Part shown: positions 36,900 through 47,797 of the stretch, piece by piece
Position numbering within the stretch: the first letter of the stretch is position 1
How the letters are laid out: every line of letters begins with the position of its first letter
Assembly (NCBI GenBank): GCA_036897445.1
Contig: JAYMTL010000146.1
Location: 1-47,797 of the forward strand
Direction of reading: 5' to 3'
DNA from: Pelargonium tetragonum
Lineage: Eukaryota; Streptophyta; Magnoliopsida; Geraniales; Geraniaceae
Length of the DNA: 47,797 bases
Notes under the pieces: generated by a model
Databases searched by the model: none
What the model saw: only the letters and a program-made list of their open reading frames with translations
What the model was told of the DNA's origin: nothing
Made by a program: the position numbers and the translations under genes

Positions 36900-39735
36900 A
36901 ATATTTAAACAAATTTCTTGAAAGTTGATGTATAAAGCCAACTATCGGTGTAGGGAAAGCCCTGCTCAGGCAGTGGAGCACCCGTTCCAACAAAAAGGGA
37001 CAGTCTAAGAAAACCTCTACTGTAAATAAATGGGTTTTTCGCTATGCCACGGAGCTCTTTTTAGACTTTTTGTCATTTTATAACACGAAATAGAAAAAAA
37101 GAGATTCTTTGGAATAAGAAAAGAGGGGTTTTACATGAGTACAGTCCTAAAACAAGCCAGTATAAATTTAAAAGCTAGAGAAAGCTTAGCCTGTAAAATA
37201 GAACATGCAACTTGGGGACTAAAGCACAAGTAACTAGAAACTCTTTTCATTAAGGTTACCCTCCCAGAAATTCCAAATATTCCTAGATTAAAAAGGAACC
37301 CCTAATTGCGGGAATTTGAAGCTTCTTAGTACAAGAAACTTCAGTGAAAAAAAGAAAGAAGCTATTTACTATTACAGGTCCTCTCTAAAAATGTTGTTTC
37401 TTGACCGGATATTCCTTCATTAAAATCGTTAGCTTTTATGCGAGCGCCTCCTGTTTCATTGGACCCTCCCTTTTCTGTTATCCCTTAAATAAACAAATGA
37501 AAGAAAAGCTACCATAAAATGCAGTAAGTCCTGAAGTAAAGTACACTTTTCTTTCCTGCTTATGGCCAGGACTCCCTATTTATATACGCCTTCTTTTTTT
37601 AAGCCTCGACTTGAATAGCAAAATTTTTGTCTTAGTAAAAGAGCCCTTGTAACAACCATGTCAAAGCCGAAACTCCTTTCTCTAAAGTCCCTTGAAATTG
37701 CTAGAATTAAAGAGACCCCCTATTTTTACAAGCAAGCTTACCTTTCTTGTTATAGGAAAATACCCTATCGTTTGACTTTTGTCCAGTTCTAGTTTCTAGT
37801 TAGTGTTAGTATAAATTCGATTCCATTTTTCTATTGACTATTAGTTTTATAGTGCTACTTTTTACAACTAAGTTTACCATGTGTCCTTGCTATTAGATAT
37901 CTATGCTTTTAATACAAGCTAGAATTTCAATTCTTTTTATAATGAAGTTTTCCTTTTTAGCTTGTGTTTTTATAGGTTCCTTTTAGGGTTTTCTTGGGTT
38001 CGTTTATAATTTGTTCACTTTTAGTTTTTTTGGAGTATACAGAAGATTTTAGGGCTTCTAATTAGTAAACTCTTGGTTATCTAACCTTGGGAATCCTGCG
38101 TATCAATAAGAAATATAAAGAACATAAAAGCTGCGGCTAAAAGAAGGTTAGTTACAAAGGAAAAAATCTTAGAGGGGAGAGAGTAGGAACCTTAAAATAA
38201 AATAGGAAGAATTTCTTAACAAATATGGAGCAACTAAAGGGAATTCTAGGTAGGCTGTTTAAGTGGATACTAGTAATCTCGGGAGGTCCCAATGTGACTA
38301 ACTTCTTTACTTAGTTAAAATAGGTACAAAGAAATTTGTAAGGGACGAAATCCTGTTGTTACTTTAAAGCGATAATTTAGGTGGTGCAAGCAAGGGCTTT
38401 CCTTCGTTGTTAGTTTATAAAGTAAATCTTTCTCTTGGATTTCCTAGTTAAGAGTATAAAACTTTTAGAAACAGGTTTTTATTTAATGTATAGAGGAAAA
38501 AAGGTTAGGAGTCCGCTTTCGCCTTGCAATTAACGTTCTCGAAATTAGGTTCAGGCGTAACTTTGTTAAGTTAAGAATGATAACTTTATTGAGTCGGGGG
38601 ATTCCGCTATCTTTATAATCTGGAAATAGTAAAAGCAGGAAGAATTCAAATAATAAAAATAACCTAGGAAATGTCGACTCCTCCGAATGTAAAAAATTTA
38701 AGAGATCTCCTCAAATTTGTGTTTTAAGCAATTCTACAAAATAACTTTGGCATTATTCAATTTAATCCATATCCGTTTCTAAAAAGTACTTTTAAATTGA
38801 ATTAGAATTTATATAAGGTAAGGCTTTTGAGTTATAAGTAAATGTGCGGCTCTAGAGTAAGGAGTTTGCCCTATCTTAAATTTCTATTTAGTTTAGTACG
38901 CGGGATCAGACAATTTCCTAATTTTCTGCTTGTCTAAAAAAAAACAGGACCCTTTTATCTCCTATCTCCAAGAAACCGGCAGCGTCTTATTATTTTTTAG
39001 TGATCTATTTAATTCTATTTTATAAATGACTAAATCTTATGGTACGACTTCCTTCTCTGTCTTACTACTCATTTTTGTAGCTAAACGGGGAACCCGATAT
39101 CTATCTTAAGAATTCCTCTTTTCGGGTTCCGTTTCCTAAGAGTCCTAAAATCCAGGTTAGTAGTAATGCACAGAGGGTGCAGAATAATTTGAACAGGATT
39201 AGAATTGACGTACCTTGAGTAATTTGAGCGAGAAGCAACAAAAGGAATTTTCTTTTCTTAATTATTTCTAACGGGGGGGTTAAAATCTCTAAGTTGTTCT
39301 GGACTTAGAACCCCGGTTTAAGTAATAAAGGATGATTTTAGGGTTTTCACAATTCCAAAAAACCCTTCTTTTGGCTGTATTACAACTTCGGGAATTAAAA
39401 GGAATGGAATAGAGTTTAATAGTACATGAATACCTTAGAACCAACACATTAAATCACTCCTAAAGGTTTTCTTAACCTTATGCCCTGTTTCCTCCTTAGC
39501 GATAAAAAAATGGAACAAGAGGAATAGACCTTAAACAAGACGAGGAAACCGCTACTATTTAAGTGAACCAACTTTCACTCTTACGCCTCTGCTCTTTCCA
39601 GGTTTGATTGAACAATTACGGGAAGCTAGATCTAACTAAGGCTAATTACTTTTTCTGTTTCTAGAGTATCTCACAGTCTCTTTATCTAAGTGATTCATAG
39701 GAGCCAGTTCCTTTTATTTCAAGCAATGCCCTTTT

Positions 39736-39960
39736 GAAAGGGGTTTTATACAATTTTGATTGATTTTGCATCTATAGCCGTCCTACTTTATTCAAAAAAG
39801 GGGTGCGCGTTCTTAGCTAAAATAGGGTTGATGATTTTTACCGTAGTCAAAATCTGACAAGCCAAAAATGGAAGTTCCCCAACATAAAGAGGAGTTTGAG
39901 GGTCCATTTTTCTCAAAAAATGTAGGATGACTATATAAGCAAAAGTTCATACTTTTTTCA
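39736..39960. repeat. GTAGTC element, copy 3
   Basis: CGTAGTCAAAATCTGACAAG starts at 39842, followed by CCCCAACATAAAGAGGAG, then GTAGGATG and GCAAAAGTTCATAC. The upstream part aligns with the region before copy 1 (ACAATTTTGATTGATTTTGC, then CTTAGCTAAAATAGGG). The inverted-repeat arms seen in copy 2 are not clear here. The element opens the A block that follows, as copy 1 does in the 21-22 kb region. Confidence 0.6.
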
Positions 39961-41960
39961 CTTTCAAAAAAAGGAGGGAAATTCAACTCTTGACTATCTC
40001 CTGCTCCTATAAAGGCTCCTATCTTCTCTAACGATAAACCCAGGGAACCAAAGGGATACACCTTAGAATTCCTATAACTCCAATACAAACTAGGAACTAC
40101 TATAAGAATAAAACAAGACACTACCCCTATTCTACTTGTGCTTGCCCTATGTCCCCTCTTTCCTCCTATTCCTATTCTTGTCTTGCTAATCCTATCTCCT
40201 ACTCCTTCTACTATTGTATTGCTTTTCCCATTCGTCCTAATCAAACTAAGAAATAAGATGAATAAAAGAAAGAATACAAAAGCAAAGTCAAAGCAACTCA
40301 TTTACATTTAGTACAAAGAAGAAGAAAAGCAAAGTTCAGTCCTTTAAGAAAGAAAAAGACAGTCAATCATTGGTGTATATGAGGTATCGATTTCATCTCC
40401 TCTATTCCATTATACACTAATAGCTATAAAAGTAAGATTCTAACTATCTATAAGTTATATAAGTTATAACAGTAATACTAATTCAAAATATATACAAGAA
40501 TAACTATACTAACTATAAGAGTAATAGAATACTATCTTATATACCACTTACTACCAGTCTTAGGGAATAAATAGGTACACTAGTTCGAGTAAGTCATACA
40601 GGCAACAAAGGCTACAAGAAGACAGGTATCTCCCATAAGAAGAAAAATCCAGCGGCTCCTCCTAACAAGAAGAAGAGTACAGGTATCGAAGATAAAGAAG
40701 TATAGCTATAAGGACTCTTAAAAAGACAGGTATCGAAGATAAGAAAGTCAGTCAAGCAAGCCAAGGAAGTCCTTTTAGAAAGAAAACAAATAAGAAAGTA
40801 GTTGAGTGGTTATAGTGTAGGCATGTACTATCATAATTATCTATAACGTTAACCTTCCTACGCAAAGCTACAGTCGGTAACAGAGACACTATCTCAAGCA
40901 TCTAGGGCCCCTCATTAACGAGAAACCCAGAAGTGAGGGATCTACCTTCCGTGAGAGACTATCCTATAACTATCTAGTACTCTCTATTATACATAAGTAA
41001 CTAATACAAACTATTTAAAGAAGACTAATACAAGACTGAACTTACTATCTATAGCTTACAAAACAAATAGCTACAACTTAAGGACGGACTACTCTTAATT
41101 CTTACTAAAAAAAGACAAAGAAACTAGCTGCAATAGATACAGATTCAAGCTCCTACTCCCAACCCAATAAGACTCAAAGCTCCTACCTAATAAGAATAAG
41201 AAGTTAACTCAAGGAAGTCCTAAGCATAAGAAGAAGAAGTGATGGGTATTCTAATGTAAGTCAGTCTATTCATTTCACTATTAATTACATTACCTTCGCT
41301 ATGCTACAGTAAGAGAGACACTTTCCTGTACTGATTAAGTTTGTTTCCTCTTAAACGATAAAGACATAAGACTTTTGAGGGATACCCCTTAAACTATACT
41401 TATAATACAAAGAACAACTAGACTATTATACTCTACTTTAAGAATAATAAAAAGAAAACACTAGCAACAAGAGAGTCCCCTATTTTCCTTACTATCTTAC
41501 CTTACTTTACTATAACAGTTCCCTTAAGAGTCTAGGTACTGCTCTTCTTAAGACCCCTACTTCCTCTTTTCCTACTGCTTCTGTTACTTCTTCTATTGCT
41601 AATAAACAACCTAACTACTAAAAGAAAATCCAGAAAGAAAGACAGAATAATATAATAAAACAAATAAATGAAAGAATACAAAAAGACAAAGACATAGGAC
41701 ATTGAGGTAAGCTTGCTTATACTATAATACAAACAAGAAGACTCTACTATCTCTATATGCTTAGTCTATCTGCTTAGGGGAATCCCTTGCTTACCAGCTT
41801 CCCTTACCAGTCTAAGTACACTACTCCTCCTTCTCCGGCTTCTCCTGTTAATAAGAAAATACCGAATACCCAGAGATAAAACAAGGAAGAACAAGTAAGT
41901 AACAAAGAAAAGAGGAAAAGAAACTAAGAAAGAAGAGTTGAACAGAGAAGAGAAAGATAT
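39961..41960. repeat. Texture A repeat block 8
   Basis: This is the second largest A block. It contains the exact 22-mer at 40018-40039 shared with 22788-22809, the 32.57 kb match at 40610-40645, and GGTATCGAAGATAA twice (near 40684 and 40729). Array boundary motifs lie near 40852 (CTACAGTCGGTAACAG) and 41291. The exact 24-mer at 41240-41263 is shared with 8280-8303. GATAAAGACATAAGAC at 41357-41372 matches 23765-23780. The 162-codon minus frame at 39813-40301 is the longest in the window but has no recognised domain and crosses the GTAGTC element. Confidence 0.6.
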
Positions 41961-44900
41961 CTAGATTATATAAACTGAAACTGAATTCTATATGATAGGT
42001 TGGACTCTTATGATATATCAGTTAAATTGACTATTTTACTATAAAGAAAAAAGATCTATAATACCAAAACAAAACTCTGGAAAGCTTTGTCCTAATAAAC
42101 TAGACCTTTCAAATCTCATCTTGGCTTTTTAACTAGTTATATCTCCCTACGAATTCTGGTGTATCGGAAAGAAGAGTCGCTTTATATAAGCAGTTTTATA
42201 TTCTAAAAATCTTCCTTTGTTAGACGCAGCTTATTAAAGTGATAAGAAACATAACTAAATAAAAATGAAGAAGGAAAACACCCAGCTTTTTAGTGCTGTA
42301 TTTAAGGTAAGGCACTCCTAATTGAAAATATACCTTAAAATTTCAGCAATTCGATGTTGCGTCAAATTTATGATATAACAGTTACCTAAAAAGTATGATA
42401 TACCAAACCAAGTAAAAACTCCTTTTAGTAGGGGCGTCCCTGTCTTAAATTAAACCCAAGACTTAACAAAAAAGCAAATACGCTCCATCTAGAAAGGGAA
42501 AATCCAGAATAAAAGGGAACTAATTTAGAAATGTGCGTTCTATATACTTTTAATTTACAAGATTGTGCTTCCTTTTTGCTATAGATACATTTATTAGGTA
42601 TTGACAAGCTACAGTAAAAAGAAGAGAAATTAATACTAAGGCACTCTTTTAACCAAGTTCCCCAAAACCAAGAACACTGATCCAACTCTTGTTTTTTGTA
42701 AGAACTGTATAAACTCCCTTTTTAGAACTCTGGCTTAATATGTAAAGTGCCCCCTCTTTTTTATAATCAAAGTGGGGTATAACTCTAAGAGGAAATGTAA
42801 ATGTCAGAAATAATTTATAATATGGAACTTGAAATTGCAATCCTGTTAAAACTGTAGGGCTGTCGCGATATTGAAGTTTAGGGAAGTCCTGGTATAGAAA
42901 ATTTCATTTTAACTTACCTTAACCGGATCCTACAGGTTTAAACTTGAGTACAATGGAGGACCTCTTAGAATTCTTTCTATTTTTCCTCAGGTCTATACAG
43001 AGCTGCTGGAATATTCTATAAAGCAGTATATCAAAGAGGCTAACAAAGCGCCAAGGAACTTCTTTTTTTCAATTCTTAGTTCCTATTACTAAGATGAATG
43101 TTTTCTACTATCACAAATTATGTGCAAGCACCTATCTAGCAGAGATCCCTTTTTTCGTTAATACCTAAAATAAAGAGTTACTCTAACAAAGGGTATCGTT
43201 TTCTCAGACGTAGTAAACTCTTTGTAAAGACTCCTTCTTGCTATTCTTGTACTTCGGCAACCTTTTATGATTACTATTATCTACTAAATATCTTGTACTC
43301 CTACAGCTAGGGCCCCTTCTTTTATCACAAGTAGTATAGTAAAGGGGACATCTATTAAATTCGCTTTAAAATAAATCTTTCCTTGTGAGAGGGCGTAAAG
43401 GTAAGCCTGACCCAGTGGATCCCTATTAAATATACAAAACTTTAAGTAAGCATACAATCCCCGAATAGGAGTTTTAAGGACCCCTACCTTTGTTATGCAA
43501 TATATGTATTTAAGAATTGCTAAGAGGCCCGTATAATGTTAAGAAAATCTCAAAGTTCAAGCAGGAGTTCGACTTTTTGTATATCGTTAAAAAGGATTTT
43601 CTAGAGTTATAGTACACAACTCAAGGTATTGAAATCTTGTCGTTTTTATAAAAAATTTTTTGCTAAGACTTCATTACTCAGAAAACCCGGGTTACACTCT
43701 ATTGAGTTAAACACCCCTCCGGAAAGGGGGTACCCTTACTTGTTTTGAACTTTTTATTTCTACCTTTCTGCTTTGATGCTAGAAAAAGTCAAGCTATTTT
43801 TTCATAACTAGACTTAGATCCATCTTAAGCGGAACTTGTTCCTTAATATAATATAAATCACTTTCTACATGAACACAAGGAAATCTTGTAACTTGCTTGG
43901 CAATTCATTTGAAACAAAGTATACTAGGGAAAACCCTTGTTTGCGAGACGTATAGTTCTTACTTTTCCGGCATAAGCTTTTTAATTTCACTTGATACAAG
44001 ACTAAGGTATTTGCTTTGGGATTATAATAAGGGTATATCTTCTACGTATCTAAGACGCAAGACCCCGAGCCCTCAAATCAGGGACACTTTCTATTTTAAA
44101 AAAGTAAACGGCATGATACCCTGCTAGGTTTCTTTTCTGGGATTACCTATTGTTAATTAAGAGGATACGGGATTTTATATCTAAACACGCATGCGCTCGC
44201 GGTTCACCCTTGAAATTCCAGTAAAGGTTAAACTTTAGGGACTCCGTATTATTAAGCAATTCCTGTCTTTGTAGTAAAGAGGAGATTTCTTTTAGATATA
44301 TATAATAAAATGAAGTATTTGTTTGGGCAAAAAAATGGCAAGGAAATTGACTTCATACTAAAAGCACAAAACTTGAGTTAAACAGGGGAACCCCAGAAAG
44401 AAGAAGACACCAACAATTTAGATAATATATAAGATTAAGAAAGAGACTGCTTTCTACCTAATACTAATGAAAATTGACCCATTATTTTTCAAGTCTCTAC
44501 CTTATAGTAGATCCAAAAAGGTTGATACCAAAACTCTCCTAAAAAGGATATAAGGAACATACGCATATAGCCCCTTTAAATTCTTTCTCCAATCTTATTG
44601 TTTCGTTTCAACGTATACAGATTTCGCTTTTCTTTCTCAGCAGTGTAAGAGTTCTGTATGCTTTGGTTTTTCTACAAAAGAACTTCTTGCGAATGTACCA
44701 AGCAAAAGGGTTCCGCTTATATTCTGGAATTCCTCTTTTTGTAACAATCTTTGCCTAGCAGGGCTTTTTTATCAGAAAAGGTGCACTCTATTAACAACTT
44801 AAGAAATTTCTCTGAAGGGGGACTTCTAGCGTTTAGATACTTTTTATTCTGACAGCACCTCTGTATAAATTTCTATTACATACGAATACTTTTGAACTTA

Positions 44901-45425
44901 ACTCGAGCAATCCCAAAATCGATTAAGCTCTTGGTTTATTAAACCCACGATTACTTTCCTAATTTTAAGCTCCATTTAGAAGATATCCTAAGGCAGGGGT
45001 CGAGAAAGCTTTCCCGCCAAACTGCTATATAAACCAGACTTTGACGAACAGACATGCATTTATTCAACACTAAAAAAATGACGACCCTGAAACCCTTGTT
45101 ACAATAACTGGAATTGGAGCTTCGAAACTGCCCTGCGCTTTCGGTAAAGTCTTTTTAACTTGTCACGGATACTTGCTTTTATTAAGTGCTTACTGTGGAA
45201 GAGAACCCCACAGCTAAATAGTTTAAGAACCCTGATTGTCTATATTCAGGAGAACTCACTTGTATTCCCATATCTGGTATTAAATACATTTGTAAACACG
45301 GAACCCCTTTAAGTTTTTTGGTCCTATACTACTTATATAAGGGGATTTTCTACTAAGGAGTATTTCAGGTAGGTATATAAGATAGTAGTTAAGGTGTAAG
45401 TCTTATTTATTCTACAAAATCTTAG

Positions 45426-45442
45426 TATATATATATATATAC
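45426..45442. repeat. TA microsatellite
   Basis: This is an uninterrupted alternating TA run of about 17 bases in a neutral context, a simple sequence repeat with no sign of use as a promoter. Confidence 0.7.
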
Positions 45443-45513
45443 TTTCTCATTTCCCTGAACAGGGTAGTGTGACCTTGTAACCGTAAGTCAAAATACTAGG
45501 TATAACATAATAT

Positions 45514-45585
45514 GATATTATGAAGAAGTGGTAAATCTTTCGTTTTAGATAGCAGCGTGCAAGGGTTCGAAACCCCATTTTTCCA
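45514..45585 (+). pseudogene. tRNA-like relic with terminal CCA
   Basis: A D arm GAAG-AAGTGGTAAAT-CTTT (4 bp including one G-U) is followed by a CGTTT/CAGCG anticodon stem (4 of 5 pairs including one G-U). A T arm has GGG/CCC closing TTCGAAA, and the sequence ends TTTTTCCA. The length of 72 nt is normal. The acceptor arms do not pair, so it is best read as a decayed tRNA or tRNA-derived sequence. Confidence 0.38.
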
Positions 45586-46904
45586 TTCATGATTTGTAAA
45601 ATAATAAAATAAATGAGATATACTCTAAGAGTGGCTTTACGAAAATAAAAAAAACGAGGCAGCAATCTCGTAATTGTTGACTAATTAAATTTAGGATTAT
45701 CGATGGTACGTACAGGCAAAACAGGATTCCATAGCATACATAGCTTTATTTAACTATATTCGGGGTGGAAACTTTGGATTTCTTAATGTGCATTTTCTCA
45801 CTGAAAAAAGACTACAAGACCCCCTGCTCAATTCTTTTTAGGTAAGAGGCAGTATTACAGATTTAAAGTAGAAATTCTTGAGGTAGAGCTACAAGTTTTT
45901 ATTGAAAGTCTTAAAGGTCATATCTAAGGGGAGCCTTGGATTCCTGAATATTTCTTTGTTAAAGCAGTTAGATAGCTATAAAGGGGTACTACCCGGAATA
46001 TACTAGGAAAGCGGTCACAATAAATAAGAAAACCTCCTAACTCTCGTGTTATACGAGGTGTACAAAAAGAAAAATATACAGATTAGAATTCGAAACTTTA
46101 AGGCTTCCAGCATCTGACTTTACTAAGATAACCTAAAAGGGACCCTTTAAGCCCTATTAACTACGACAGCGCTTTTTGCGTCCGTCCTCTAACTTGTACA
46201 GTACTTTATATCCATATAATTAGGAAGTTTAATAGGTGTATCAGATGAACTCTTGTATTACGTAAAAACCTATACTGCTAAGCAGGTTTGCCTTAAGAAA
46301 ATGTAACTACTACTTAGTTGATTATTAAAAAAATTCAGAATAAAAGAGTTAAGATTAAGATACATATTCCTATCTAAGTGATTTTCCTTTCTAGGAAACC
46401 TGGGTTTATATTCGAGCCCCTCTTTTTCGGAAAGTGACAACTTTTTAACAAGAGCGGAATCCTTTGTCTATAGCTTTTCTTAGTATGTCCTGTATCTCTA
46501 CCTTTATTACAAAGTTCTTTTTTTAGTTCTTAGTTAGTTATAGAGGTTTCGAGAGAGCTATGATAGAGATTTCTGAGTCTTAAGAGTACGGATAATAAGG
46601 GCTTTTGGGAGTCTAAGAGAGCTCAAAACCTGTTTCCAGTAAAGAAATATAGGATTTCTTAAGTTTGATTTATTTAGCAGTTTTATGCGATTAGAACCTA
46701 TGTCTTACTCCTGTACTCTGGTTAAAGATATAAGGAATAAAAAGTAGAGCTAAAGGCTTTAAGAATTCCAAGAAAAGTTTCCACTAGGGAGATCTTAGGG
46801 TTTTAAGGATTATAGTAATTCTCGTATCTAGCTCTTAAGAAAGGAAAGCTACAGGTAATGTAATTAAGAAACAAGCTCTGCGGAAGAGTAAAACAAGTAA
46901 GTCA

Positions 46905-46980
46905 ATATGAAGGTGGGATTTGAACCTAGGTCTTACTCTGTTTCTAGGGTTTTCCAGTCTTCTAAAGTGTAAAAGGGAAA
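46905..46980 (-). pseudogene. tRNA-like relic (weak)
   Basis: The minus strand has AGGTTCAAATCCCACC, a strong B-box-like match, with GACTGGAAAACCCTAG about 25 nt upstream where an anticodon arm could lie. No clear A box and no acceptor pairing are seen. Confidence 0.2.
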
Positions 46981-47721
46981 TATTAGGCACTGGGATTCCT
47001 TAGGATCGCAAGGGTTTTTATAACTAAGTAGAACTAGAAAAAAACTCCCTCTGTTTATAATATGGGTTTCGTATTCTTGTTAGTTATTTTCTTCCGGATT
47101 CTGTGCCACTAAAGTATTTTAAAGAAATCTGTAAGGGTAGTGACAAAACCTGATATTTAGGAGCGGGTCAAGAAAGCTAGGGACAGGTAGGGAAGGTATA
47201 TACATTAGGAGAGGTACCAATCCGGTCTGAGTAATTACAACAAGTTTTCAAGTCTTAATTTATAAGTATTGTCATTCACTCCTTTGTATATAAAACCCCT
47301 TTAACAGCACCCTCCTTACAAAAGTCTCCAATTTCTCTTATAGGAACTCGCCCTAGGTAGAGAAAGTCTCTAAAAATACATAAAAATTTTACAAAAGGAT
47401 CAACTAACTCAAAGAACCTAAGGGAAGTCACCTGGCTAGCACTTTTCTGTTTTGGTATCTAAATGAAAAGAATTCCTCATCTCAGAAATGGTAGAATCAA
47501 CCGGAAGTTTGTTGGTTTACGCATATATTTTGGTTTTAGTGTTCGGATCTTTCCCGAAGGAAGGATGGCTACCTTTTCTCCTTAGGGTCTCCTCTAGTTT
47601 TGTTAAAAGGAAATGCGAATAAGTATGTAATTACCTATATAAAAAGAAAGATCTTTTTCAGTGAACAGGTACGCCTATTCTGTTAGAGGAAGTACGCGGG
47701 ATAGAGTAGATGGTAAACAAG

Positions 47722-47797
47722 TGAGGCACTTGAACCTGCGTTTAGAGTTCTTCTCTTTAGTTTTGTTTCTCTTATCTGCTTTGAAAATCAGTAGAAC
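47722..47797 (-). pseudogene. tRNA-like fragment at window edge (weak)
   Basis: The minus strand has CGCAGGTTCAAGTGCC, a B-box-like stretch. The place where an A box would lie (CAGATAAGAG) is poorly matched, and the feature may be cut by the window edge. Confidence 0.15.

Larger units (their letters stand above)
33131..39735. other. Gene-free texture B, block 8
   Basis: No protein gene is seen in 6.6 kb. The block holds three of the tRNA-like relics (33.78, 35.74 and 36.83 kb). GGG...CCC palindromes occur at 33911-33920, 34181-34190, 34782-34789, 35418-35423, 36295-36300 and 38281-38290. GAGCGAGAAGCAACAAAAGG near 39226 resembles a lone minisatellite unit of the 26.8-27.1 kb type. Frames at 34242-34430, 35488-35709 and 36270-36464 show no domain. 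Confidence 0.45.
41961..47797. other. Gene-free texture B, block 9
   Basis: No protein gene is seen. AGAGGCTAACAAAGCG at 43035-43050 matches 31590-31605. A TA microsatellite of about 17 bases lies at 45426-45442. tRNA-like relics lie at 45.51, 46.91 and 47.72 kb. GGG...CCC blocks occur at 43310-43316, 43726-43734 and 44385-44394. Frames of 63-86 codons at 42425-42840, 43897-44127 and 45447-45665 show no domain. Confidence 0.45.

Noticed and set aside
39813-40301. 162-codon minus-strand frame, the longest in the window
   Set aside because: It has no recognised domain, crosses the GTAGTC element and part of an A block, and its hydrophobic start reflects pyrimidine-rich DNA. A frame of this length is somewhat unlikely by chance but is not enough for a gene call.
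8373-41732. Cluster of minus-strand frames of 60-122 codons in A blocks
   Set aside because: Stop codons need purines, and the minus strand of A blocks is pyrimidine-rich, so open frames rich in Leu, Ser, Ile and Tyr are expected without coding.
561-47797. Organelle-derived insertion (mitochondrial or plastid DNA in the nucleus)
   Set aside because: Word style in places and the tRNA-like relics raised the idea, but no organelle gene, rRNA or intact organelle tRNA could be recognised.
561-47797. LTR or other protein-bearing retroelement fossil
   Set aside because: No recognisable polymerase, protease, integrase or capsid motifs, and no long terminal repeats, were seen on either strand.

Overview
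The window looks like nuclear DNA of a flowering plant, very probably a eudicot. The only recognisable gene is at the left edge: positions 1-203, minus strand, hold the start of a cysteine-rich (DUF26/Gnk2) secreted or receptor-kinase protein. Its signal peptide is followed by the family's usual opening motif. A short AT-rich 5' flank and promoter occupy about 204-560.

The remaining ~47 kb carries no gene I can support. It is AT-rich, both strands are crowded with stop codons, and no open frame exceeds 162 codons. It is not featureless. By eye it is a mosaic of two old, diverged sequence textures. Texture A is purine-rich on the plus strand (ctacaa, aagaag, aagtca words). It occurs at about 5.99-6.26, 8.23-8.69, 9.75-9.99, 13.31-13.62, 20.95-28.15, 30.18-30.79, 32.33-33.13 and 39.96-41.96 kb. 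Texture B has mixed strand composition with scattered GGG/CCC blocks and fills the rest.

Several A blocks share matches of 20-30 nt across distances of up to 33 kb, so they belong to one repeat family. The large block at 20.95-28.15 kb is partly a degenerate tandem array with a repeated boundary motif (CCTCCGCT...CAGTCGGGA). Nested in it are a ~45-80 bp minisatellite, a duplicated AT-rich segment and an element with an internal inverted repeat (the GTAGTC element). B blocks also share diverged colinear matches, for example 10.6-10.9 with 18.1-18.6 kb.

B sequence also holds several decayed tRNA-like structures (best at 36.83, 45.51 and 8.74 kb), a few compound hairpins and an apparent excess of GGG(N0-5)CCC palindromes. 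No rRNA, CRISPR array, organelle gene, retroelement protein or intact transposon was recognised. The best overall description is an ancient, very diverged composite repeat upstream of a DUF26 gene. What it is, and whether it does anything, cannot be settled without self-alignment and comparison with the rest of the genome. All repeat calls are by-eye matches and all counts are approximate.
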